Assembly (NCBI GenBank): GCA_017415945.1
Contig: JAFQDR010000239.1
Location: 1-6,868, forward strand
Length of the DNA stretch: 6,868 nt
Direction of reading: 5' to 3'
DNA from: Oscillospiraceae bacterium
GTDB lineage: Bacteria; Bacillota_A; Clostridia; Oscillospirales; Oscillospiraceae
Shown here one piece after another: positions 1-6,686 of this stretch; the stretch's first letter is position 1, and the number at the start of each line of letters is the position of its first letter. Both the position numbers and the translations under genes were made by a program. Below the pieces are notes generated by a model. It was not told the DNA's origin and did no database searches. It saw nothing but the letters and a program-made list of their open reading frames with translations.

Positions 1-199
1 AATCGGCAAGTGCAGAGCCAAGTCCTGCTGCCAAAAATCCATATATGGGAGAAAGCATCCATCCGGCTGTGAGTACAACACAGTCACCTAAATTCAGATA
101 TCCTTTGAGCGGCGAGGGGACTTTAATGATCATTGTTGCCACGCAAGCAAGTGCCGCCATAAGGGCAGCCATGACAATTTTCTTTGTATTTGATTTCAT
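1..199 (-). CDS. ECF transporter S component (substrate-binding membrane subunit), N-terminal part only
   Basis: The gene reads leftward and is cut by the window edge after 66 codons. Visible protein: a short basic N-terminus (MKSNTKKIV), a first hydrophobic segment at about residues 9-25, the motif IIKVPSPLKGYLNLGDCVVL at 24-43, then a second and third hydrophobic stretch ending GFLAAGLGSALAD. An early membrane helix, then a Pro-rich turn and a G-Y-x-N-L-G-D segment, is typical of S components of energy-coupling-factor vitamin transporters (riboflavin-transporter-like Pfam families). These sit in the membrane and work with a shared EcfA/EcfA'/EcfT module, not present here. The start at 199 is supported by AAAGGAG at 216-210, 10 nt upstream. 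The substrate cannot be read from this fragment; the divergent MocR regulator suggests vitamin B6, which is inference only. The family call is fairly secure, the substrate is not. Confidence 0.75.
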   Translation of the reverse strand, partial: MKSNTKKIVMAALMAALACVATMIIKVPSPLKGYLNLGDCVVLTAGWMLSPIYGFLAAGLGSALAD

Positions 200-213
200 T
201 TTCAGTAAACTCC

Positions 214-242
214 TTTACATTTCATCGTAAATATTATATAAT
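214..242 (+). promoter_or_regulatory. Predicted sigma-A promoter of the MocR-type regulator
   Basis: TTTACA (214-219), a 17-nt spacer and a perfect TATAAT (237-242) give a near-consensus promoter with a start near 249. Its -35 box overlaps the ribosome binding site of the divergent ECF gene. Its -10 overlaps the -10 of the opposing promoter, so polymerase can probably occupy only one of the two at a time. Confidence 0.65.
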
Positions 243-244
243 AT
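231..244. repeat. Perfect 14-bp palindrome at the centre of the divergent promoters
   Basis: ATATTATATAATAT is its own reverse complement and supplies the -10 boxes of both divergent promoters. The symmetry may simply be two AT-rich -10 boxes face to face, or it may be part of an operator for the adjacent MocR protein; sequence alone cannot tell. Confidence 0.6.
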
Positions 245-261
245 ATCTGACCTTATAACAA
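233..261 (-). promoter_or_regulatory. Predicted sigma-A promoter of the ECF S-component gene
   Basis: On the minus strand TTGTTA (261-256) is followed after 17 nt by a perfect TATAAT (238-233). The predicted start is near 226, giving a leader of about 27 nt that contains the AAAGGAG site. The -10 box is one strand of the 14-bp palindrome at 231-244. Confidence 0.6.
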
Positions 262-270
262 TATCCAATT

Positions 271-276
271 AAGGAG
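271..276 (+). promoter_or_regulatory. Shine-Dalgarno site with unusually long spacing to the MocR start
   Basis: AAGGAG is the only good ribosome binding sequence before the regulator, but 16 nt separate it from the ATG at 293. The only in-frame alternatives nearer to it are rare codons: ATC at 287 (10 nt away) and ATT at 278 (too close). The ATG is kept because the protein then begins with the usual GntR/MocR N-terminus. Confidence 0.5.
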
Positions 277-292
277 CATTTTATATATCCAG

Positions 293-1384
293 ATGAAATA
301 TGTTATTAACAAAGATATCCGCCCGGTGTATCAGCAGTTATACAGGCAAATCCGGGATGATATTATTTCCGAGAATTATCCATACCACGCTAAATTGCCA
401 TCCAAACGCAGTCTTGCCGAGGAAACCGGTGTCAGTATCATCACAGTAGAACACGCCTATGCTCTTCTGTGTGATGAAGGATATGTGGAATCTAGAGCAC
501 GCAGTGGGTATGTAGTGATTTTTCGTCCCAATGAAGGGTTTGCAGCAGCCTCCCAGCATCATACGGTTCACAAACCATTACAACATACGGACAGCAGATA
601 CCCCGAGTTCCCTCTGTCTGTTCTCAGCAAAACAATGCGTAGGGTTCTCACTGATCATGGGGAACTGCTTCTCGAAAAGTCCCCCAATTCCGGATGTGCA
701 GAGTTGCGCGAAGCAATCCGTCTTTACCTTGCCCGCAACCGCGGTATTCAGGTTGAGGTAGAACAGATCATCATCGGTTCCGGATCAGAATATCTATACA
801 GTTTGATCGTTGAATTGCTTGGCAGAAATCAAATCTTTGCCATAGAATCTCCTTCTTACAAAAAAATTGAACAGGTATATAAGGCAAAGGAAATAAAGTA
901 TGATTCTCTTCCTTTGACGCATTCGGGAATCGACAGCAGCGCGCTTGCCAAAACCAAAGCGAATGTACTGCACACAACGCCATATCGGAGCTATCCGAGC
1001 GGCGTCACGGCAGATGCCTCCAAATTGCACGAATACATCCGTTGGTCAGAACAACAGGAACGCTATATCATAGAAGACGATTTTGAATCTGAATTCTCTG
1101 TTTCAACGAAACCGACGGATACCCTGTTTGCACTCTCCGATCACGATAATGTTATCTATCTGAATACTTTTTCAAAAACGATCTCCCCTTCCCTCCGTAT
1201 TGGATATATGGTTCTCCCCAAGCATCTTGTTGAACGTTTCCATGACCACCTCGGATTTTACTCCTGCACCGTTCCCACGTTCATGCAATATGTTCTGACA
1301 GAACTTATCAACAACGGCGACTTTGAAAGGCATATCAATCGCGTCAGACGGAGTAAAAGAAAAGAGTTATCAGAGCAACAATAA
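293..1384 (+). CDS. MocR/PdxR-family transcriptional regulator (GntR wHTH + aminotransferase fold), C-terminally truncated
   Basis: This is a 363-residue cytoplasmic DNA-binding protein. Residues 8-75 form a GntR winged helix-turn-helix (PVYQQLYRQIRDDI, then LPSKRSLAEETGVSIITVEHAY, then GYVESRARSGYVV). After a short linker, residues from about 103 follow the class I aminotransferase fold: SGCAELREAI (133-142), IIIGSGSEYLYSL, the TPYRSYPSG loop (229-237), EDDFESEF (261-268) and the PLP-lysine segment NTFSKTISPSLRIGY, with Lys295 as the expected Schiff-base residue. The common Tyr of EDDY is Phe264. Family members usually have about 450-480 residues; this one stops just after the helix FERHINRVRRSKRKEL, so the C-terminal small domain with the substrate-carboxylate arginine is missing. 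Only 61 bp separate its stop from the convergent eno gene, so the missing part is deleted, not merely out of frame. Divergence from an ECF gene suggests autoregulation and control of a vitamin transporter. It may be a relic or a ligand-blind DNA-binding form. Confidence 0.85.
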   Translation: MKYVINKDIRPVYQQLYRQIRDDIISENYPYHAKLPSKRSLAEETGVSIITVEHAYALLCDEGYVESRARSGYVVIFRPNEGFAAASQHHTVHKPLQHTDSRYPEFPLSVLSKTMRRVLTDHGELLLEKSPNSGCAELREAIRLYLARNRGIQVEVEQIIIGSGSEYLYSLIVELLGRNQIFAIESPSYKKIEQVYKAKEIKYDSLPLTHSGIDSSALAKTKANVLHTTPYRSYPSGVTADASKLHEYIRWSEQQERYIIEDDFESEFSVSTKPTDTLFALSDHDNVIYLNTFSKTISPSLRIGYMVLPKHLVERFHDHLGFYSCTVPTFMQYVLTELINNGDFERHINRVRRSKRKELSEQQ

Positions 1385-1387
1385 GTC

Positions 1388-1420
1388 AAGGCGCCGCATA
1401 GACTATGCGGCGCCTTTTCT
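1388..1420 (+). terminator. Strong rho-independent terminator after the MocR gene
   Basis: A perfect 13-bp GC-rich stem (arms 1388-1400 and 1404-1416) with a GAC loop is followed by TTTTCTCTTT on the plus strand. It starts 4 nt after the MocR stop. It also lies 30 nt beyond the convergent eno stop and may act weakly in that direction, but the minus-strand T-tract (TTGACTTATTGTT) is poor. Confidence 0.9.
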
Positions 1421-1445
1421 CTTTGTCTCAATGCAAATTAAATGA

Positions 1446-2888
<1,443 letters not shown>

Positions 2889-2924
2889 TTACATCAGTAT
2901 TTTTCAGCTTACAGGCACTGATAG

Positions 2925-3437
2925 TCAGATTTCTGGGACTATATATTTCCGTTCATTCAGAGCAGCTTCAATCTGATCAAGAATTGCTTCATTCTCTGCA
3001 CGAACGGTATGATAATGGTATCCACCTGTAATGTGCATCAGCTCGGTGGATTGCCCAGTTCTGACACCCTCCATGAATTGCTTAATATGCATCGGTGAGA
3101 ATATGTTCAGAGAAGCTTCGACTTTCCCATATACTTTATGCCAAACGTATACATCAACAACGGTTCCACCGAGATTGACAATGCAGGACAACTCATCTTC
3201 CGTTTGGTCAGTCGTATGCCGCACCTTAAATACTCTTTCTGACAGCGGGGATTTCTGCATGATATAGCCTTGGCTCGTAGAAAGTATCTCGTATCCTGTT
3301 CCTTTCAGCACAGTCATATCCTGCACAATAATTTGACGGGATACATCGAATTTCTGCGCGAGCTCGCTGCCGGAAATAGGTTCTTTCGCTGACAGTAAGA
3401 GATTGACGATTGCTTTTCTTCTTTCGGCTACTTTCAT
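2925..3437 (-). CDS. niaR: NiaR-type (YrxA-like) niacin-responsive repressor, HTH + 3H domain
   Basis: This 170-residue protein has an N-terminal helix-turn-helix at about residues 5-55 (RRKAIVNLLLS, ISGSELAQKFDVSRQIIVQD, then a wing ending TSQGYIM). A 3H domain at about 70-168 follows. The 3H metal and ligand residues are visible: His74 and Glu82 (RHTTDQTEDEL), and the HYH motif His141/His143 in GGYHYHTVRAE; His100 is also present. Spacing of His74-Glu82 and His141-His143 matches the metal site known from the Thermotoga maritima homologue. In Firmicutes this family represses NAD biosynthesis and niacin uptake genes when nicotinic acid is plentiful. Its place as last gene of the nad operon fits autoregulation. 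Its TAAGGAGG site (3450-3443) overlaps the nadC stop codon, 5 nt before the ATG, so translation is probably coupled to nadC. Confidence 0.9.
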   Translation of the reverse strand: MKVAERRKAIVNLLLSAKEPISGSELAQKFDVSRQIIVQDMTVLKGTGYEILSTSQGYIMQKSPLSERVFKVRHTTDQTEDELSCIVNLGGTVVDVYVWHKVYGKVEASLNIFSPMHIKQFMEGVRTGQSTELMHITGGYHYHTVRAENEAILDQIEAALNERKYIVPEI

Positions 3438-3447
3438 GGAATCCTCC

Positions 3448-4299
3448 TTATATAGCGTGTAAATTCTTCAAAGAAAGATCAAGGATGGGGGAAGAATGTG
3501 TCAGCGCACCGCTGGATATGTAATCTACGCCGATATCGACAAGTCTTGCCACGTTCTCTCGCGTAACGTTTCCGCTGCACTCTGTTTCAGCTTTGCCGCG
3601 GCAAAGCCCAACTGCAGTTTTCATGTCCTCAACGGTCATATTGTCAAGCATAATGATGTCGGCACCTGCTTCCAGAGCCTCCTTAAGCATGTCAAGGTTT
3701 TCCACCTCTACCTCGATCTTACGGACGAAGGGGGCGTATTCCTTTGCCATTCTGATGGCTTCCTTAACGCCGCCGGCCGCGCCGATATGGTTATCCTTGA
3801 GAAGAATACCGTCGCTGAGGTTGTATCTGTGGTTGTATCCGCCACCGACCTTGACCGAGTATTTCTCAAAAATGCGCATTCCCGGTGTAGTCTTTCTGGT
3901 GTCCAGAAGCTTGGTTTTTGTTCCTTTGAGCAGATCTGCGATTTCTCTTGTGTAGGTTGCGATACCGCTCATTCTCTGTAAATAGTTGAGCGCGGTTCTC
4001 TCGCCGGAAAGGAGCACACGAATGTCACCGCGAACAAAACCGATTTTCTCGCCTTTCTTCACAGCATCTCCATCCTTACAATAGAAAATTACCTCTGTAT
4101 TTTCGTCGAGAAGTTCGAATACTCTCTTGAACACCTCAAGTCCGGCAATCACGCCGTCCTGCTTGCAGATAAGGTCAACCTCTCCCGCCTGATAGTGAGG
4201 CATTACGGAATTGGTGGTAATGTCTTCGCTTGTGATATCTTCGCGCAGCGCCTGCAGGATCAACTCGTCTGCGTTCATTTTCATTGTGATATTATTCAT
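3448..4299 (-). CDS. nadC: Nicotinate-nucleotide pyrophosphorylase, carboxylating (quinolinate phosphoribosyltransferase, EC 2.4.2.19)
   Basis: NadC converts quinolinate and PRPP to nicotinate mononucleotide, CO2 and pyrophosphate, the entry to the common NAD pathway. The 283-residue protein has normal length. An N-terminal domain (about 10-115) contains EDITSEDITTNSV and LSGERTALNYLQRMSGIAT, with Arg101. An alpha/beta barrel follows, with LLDTRKTTPGMR (Arg135-Lys136), GGGYNHRYNLSDGILLKDNH (His157-Arg158, Lys168-Asp169), EVEVEN, IIMLDNM (Asp219) and ISSGALTHSSP. These cover the usual substrate-binding residues, so the enzyme looks intact. The start at 4299 overlaps the end of nadB by 8 nt and has AAGGAG 10 nt upstream (4315-4310); starts at Met6 or Met8 are possible but lack as good a site. 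The overlap implies translational coupling with nadB. Confidence 0.96.
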   Translation of the reverse strand: MNNITMKMNADELILQALREDITSEDITTNSVMPHYQAGEVDLICKQDGVIAGLEVFKRVFELLDENTEVIFYCKDGDAVKKGEKIGFVRGDIRVLLSGERTALNYLQRMSGIATYTREIADLLKGTKTKLLDTRKTTPGMRIFEKYSVKVGGGYNHRYNLSDGILLKDNHIGAAGGVKEAIRMAKEYAPFVRKIEVEVENLDMLKEALEAGADIIMLDNMTVEDMKTAVGLCRGKAETECSGNVTRENVARLVDIGVDYISSGALTHSSPILDLSLKNLHAI

Positions 4300-5569
4300 G
4301 GCTCATTCTCTCCTTTTCGATTGCCGCAAGAACGGCTGCTTTATATTCTTCTTTGTAATTTTCGTATTTTGACTCATCAACTGATACTTCCGTTTCAGCT
4401 GTAAGAGGCGTATAGCCATCCATGATGTGTTTGGCGGCACGCTTTGCAAACACAAGGCTCTCAAGGAGCGAATTGCTTGCGAGGCGGTTCCTGCCGTGAA
4501 CACCATTGCAAGCAGTCTCACCCGCCGCATACAGACGTTCCATTGAGGTCTTGCTGTATCGGTCTACGTCGATACCGCCCATAAAATAGTGCTGGGACGG
4601 AACGACCGGAATCGGCTCCTTGGTGGCATCGTAGCCTTCTTCGAGACAACGATGATAAATATTGGGGAAATGCGTTCTGATCTCTTCTTCTGCGATTGGA
4701 GCCATCGAGAGCCAGACATGCTTGCTCCCCTCTCTCTTCATCTCAGCAAAAATAGCGTTTGCAACCACATCTCGTGGCAGAAGCTCATTGATAAAGCGTT
4801 CTCCTTTGGAGTTGAGAAGAATTGCTCCCTCTCCTCGCACCGACTCGGAAATGAGGAATTCGCGGCTTCCCTCTTTTTCTGTGTAGAGTGTGGTAGGATG
4901 AATTTGTATGTAGTCTATATGTTGAAGTTTAATACCGTATTTGAGCGCAAGTGCGATGGCATCACCCGTCAGGTGCTTATAATTCGTTGAGTGCTCAAAG
5001 ATACCGCCGATTCCGCCTGTTGCAAGAACGGTGTAATCCGATTGAATTGCGGAATAATCTCCATTTTCGTCGTGTCCGATGATACCGCGGCACTCGTTAC
5101 CTTCACAAATGAGATCAACCATCGTGTAATTTTCAATGATGGTGATATTTTCTCTTGCTCTTGCGGTTTCCAGAAGATGCGAGGTGATCTCCTTGCCCGT
5201 TTCGTCCTCGTGGAACAGAATCCGCTGATGCGAATGTGCGCCTTCCCGGGTATATACGAATTCTTCTCCATTTTTCTCAAACCGAACACCCAAAGATACG
5301 AGATCCGATATGACCTCCTGGGAGGAATGAATCATGATATGCACGGAATCGGGATTATTCTCATAATGTCCCGCCTTCATCGTGTCCTCATAGAAAGAAT
5401 CGTAATCCTCCTCGTCACGCAAAACACAAATGCCTCCCTGTGCTAAAAAAGAGTCACTTCTGCGCGCTATATTCTTTGTAACTATAATTATACTCTTTTC
5501 TTTCGGCAAATTCAAGGCACAATATAGACCTGCTACGCCGCTGCCGACAATTACAATATCCGTTTTCAT
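4292..5569 (-). CDS. nadB: L-aspartate oxidase (EC 1.4.3.16)
   Basis: NadB is a cytoplasmic flavoenzyme that oxidises L-aspartate to iminoaspartate, the substrate of NadA. The 425-residue protein starts with the FAD-binding motif DIVIVGSGVAGLYCAL, followed by SFLAQGGI (40-47), TREGAHSHQRILFHEDETG (107-125), the second FAD contact VLATGGIGG (181-189), IQIHPTTLY (221-229), SESVRGEGA (241-249), RDVVANAI (266-273), PSQHYFMGGI (324-333) and AAGETACNGVHGRNRLASNSL. These are the hallmark motifs of the succinate dehydrogenase/fumarate reductase flavoprotein family in its aspartate-oxidase branch. It lacks most of the C-terminal helical domain of the E. coli enzyme (about 540 residues); short forms of this size are, as I recall, common in Clostridia. 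The start lies 3 nt after the nadA stop. Its AGGTAGG site (5582-5576) lies inside the last nadA codons, so initiation probably depends on ribosomes finishing nadA. Confidence 0.95.
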   Translation of the reverse strand: MKTDIVIVGSGVAGLYCALNLPKEKSIIIVTKNIARRSDSFLAQGGICVLRDEEDYDSFYEDTMKAGHYENNPDSVHIMIHSSQEVISDLVSLGVRFEKNGEEFVYTREGAHSHQRILFHEDETGKEITSHLLETARARENITIIENYTMVDLICEGNECRGIIGHDENGDYSAIQSDYTVLATGGIGGIFEHSTNYKHLTGDAIALALKYGIKLQHIDYIQIHPTTLYTEKEGSREFLISESVRGEGAILLNSKGERFINELLPRDVVANAIFAEMKREGSKHVWLSMAPIAEEEIRTHFPNIYHRCLEEGYDATKEPIPVVPSQHYFMGGIDVDRYSKTSMERLYAAGETACNGVHGRNRLASNSLLESLVFAKRAAKHIMDGYTPLTAETEVSVDESKYENYKEEYKAAVLAAIEKERMSHE

Positions 5570-5572
5570 TTC

Positions 5573-6472
5573 TTACCTACCTAATTCAAGCATCCGATCC
5601 AGCGGCTTCCAGGCCTTTGCCGCAACCGCTTCGTCTACAAAAACCTCTTTATCCTCTTTTTCCAGAACAGAAAGGATATTTTCAAGTGTGTTGAGCTTCA
5701 TATCCACACAACACGGACGGGGATTTGGATAATAAAACTTCTTTCCCGGGTTGTCTGTGACCAGCTTATAATCCACACCATCCTCGGTACAGATGATAAA
5801 TTCATCAAGCGGACTCTTTGCTACATAATCAATCAGTTCTGCCGTGCTTCCTATATAATCGGAAATCTCAAGCAACTCCGGCTCGCACTCGGGGTGAATG
5901 AGTATAGGGGCTGTCGGATGCATCTTCTTCTGTACAAGAAGCTATGCCTTAGTAATCGATGCATGAATCGGACAACACCCATCATTGATGATAATATTCT
6001 TCTCTGGTACCTGCGACGCTACATACCGTCCAAGGTTTCTGTCGGGGATAAAGAAGATGTTCTTGTTTGGCAGTGCCTTTACAATTTTGATAGCATTTGA
6101 CGAGGTTACGCATACGTCGCTCTGACATTTCAGCTCAGCTGTGGAGTTGATGTAACAAACGACTGCTAAATCTTCGTACTTTTCCCGCATCCTCTGAATA
6201 AGTCCCGGTTCTACCATATGTGCCATCGGGCAATCTGCCGTGAGATCCGGCATCAAAACTTTTTTGCCTGGGTTCAGTATCTTGGCACTCTCTCCCATGA
6301 AAGCAACTCCGCAAAACACGATAATATCCGCTGTACTCTTTTTTGCGATCTTGGCAAGATAGAAGGAGTCACCAACATAGTCAGCAATCTCCTGCGCTTC
6401 TGCAGGTGCATAGTAATGTGCAAGAATGATAGCATTCTTCCTGCGTTTCAATTGCTCTATTAGCTTCTTCAT
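5573..6472 (-). pseudogene. nadA: Quinolinate synthase gene interrupted by an in-frame TAG at codon 177
   Basis: NadA is a [4Fe-4S] enzyme that condenses iminoaspartate with dihydroxyacetone phosphate to quinolinate. The first part (6472-5942, 176 residues) begins MKKLIEQLKRRKNAIILAHY and contains VGDSFYLAK, MPDLTADCPMAHM (Cys81), NSTAELK (109-115), CVTSSNAIKIV and NDGCCPIHASI (Cys167). A TAG at 5944-5942 follows. The same frame continues (LLVQKKMHP) through LIHPECEPE, IGSTAEL and PRPCCVDM (Cys255) to TAA at 5575-5573, giving 299 codons, the usual length of short-form NadA. Cys81-Cys167-Cys255 spacing fits the three cluster ligands of the family, so the stop removes the third ligand. By my recollection of NadA sequences (TKEDVLKAKK in place of TKA*LLVQKK), only one codon is affected, with no frameshift. 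The start at 6472, not an in-frame ATG at 6661, is set by GAGG 8 nt upstream and by homology. Alternatives are stop readthrough, a split enzyme restarting at 5923, or a sequence error. Confidence 0.9.
5920..5947 (-). other. Hairpin enclosing the amber codon of nadA
   Basis: In the mRNA, GCAU (5947-5944), a 2-nt AG bulge, and CUUCUU (5941-5936) pair with AAGAAG and AUGC (5929-5920) around the loop GUACAG, giving ten base pairs. The U of UAG is the last base of the outer stem and the A and G form the bulge. The structure is seen in the sequence; any role in stop readthrough or in the origin of the mutation is inference. Confidence 0.5.
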
Positions 6473-6514
6473 TGAATATTCCTCACTAAGTAAACAATAG
6501 ACTTCACTAAATAT

Positions 6515-6544
6515 ATTATACCACTTCACATTTACACCTGTCAA
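6515..6544 (-). promoter_or_regulatory. Promoter of the nadA-nadB-nadC-niaR operon
   Basis: On the minus strand a perfect TTGACA (6544-6539), an 18-nt spacer and a perfect TATAAT (6520-6515) predict a start near 6508, about 36 nt before the nadA ATG. The ribosome site GAGG lies at 6484-6481. This is the strongest promoter in the window. It lies in the 214-bp gap between nadA and the right-hand gene; the rest of that gap holds the upstream gene's terminator and short AT-rich palindromes only. Confidence 0.8.
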
Positions 6545-6556
6545 CTTTTCTGTAAA
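6531..6556. promoter_or_regulatory. Candidate NiaR operator over the nadA -35 box
   Basis: TTTACA (6531-6536) and TGTAAA (6551-6556) form an inverted repeat with a 14-nt centre that includes the -35 box. ACACCTGTCA (6534-6543) lies within it and resembles what I remember of Firmicute NiaR half-sites, but I cannot verify that. The location is right for a repressor blocking polymerase. Assignment to NiaR is inference from the co-encoded repressor. Confidence 0.45.
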
Positions 6557-6651
6557 CTTTTGCGTGTAGAACTTCTCTCTTGAATCAAGTGTATCCCAGT
6601 TCAATTTGCACAAACCATATAAAAGATTTGGAATTTTATGAAATAACATAA

Positions 6652-6675
6652 GACGCCGCAATTTTCTGCGACGCC
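6652..6675 (-). terminator. Probable terminator of the rhodanese-domain gene
   Basis: On the minus strand a 9-bp stem (arms 6675-6667 and 6660-6652, including two G-U pairs) with a GAAAAT loop is followed by TTATGTTATTT. It lies 11 nt after the stop of the right-hand gene and more than 100 nt upstream of the nadA promoter, separating the two transcription units. The T-tract is imperfect, so termination may be partial. Confidence 0.55.
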
Positions 6676-6686
6676 CTGGTTTTAAA

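Noticed and set aside
45..230. Plus-strand 61-residue open frame at the left edge
   Set aside because: It is antisense to the ECF S-component start and runs through the divergent promoter region; its hydrophobic tail mirrors the AT-rich sequence.
3496..5446. Plus-strand open frames opposite nadC and nadB (for example 3496-3981, 3593-3955, 4589-4990, 4991-5446)
   Set aside because: They are mirror images of conserved coding sequence with no protein features of their own.
5942..5944. TAG in nadA as a pyrrolysine codon
   Set aside because: Pyrrolysine is known mainly from methylamine methyltransferases and a few other proteins; no pyl gene is visible here and the position is not a catalytic residue of NadA. 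It remains only a remote option.
5920..5950. nadA interruption as a frameshift
   Set aside because: Both halves are in the same frame and the interrupted stretch has the same length as I expect for the family, so a single stop codon explains it.
5942..6661. nadA start at the upstream in-frame ATG (6661)
   Set aside because: The extra 63 residues cover the consensus promoter and operator region, have no ribosome site at the ATG, and are not NadA-like; GAGG and homology support 6472.
6473..6686. Riboswitch or small RNA upstream of nadA
   Set aside because: The predicted leader is only about 36 nt, and no conserved riboswitch core was recognised in the remaining intergenic sequence.
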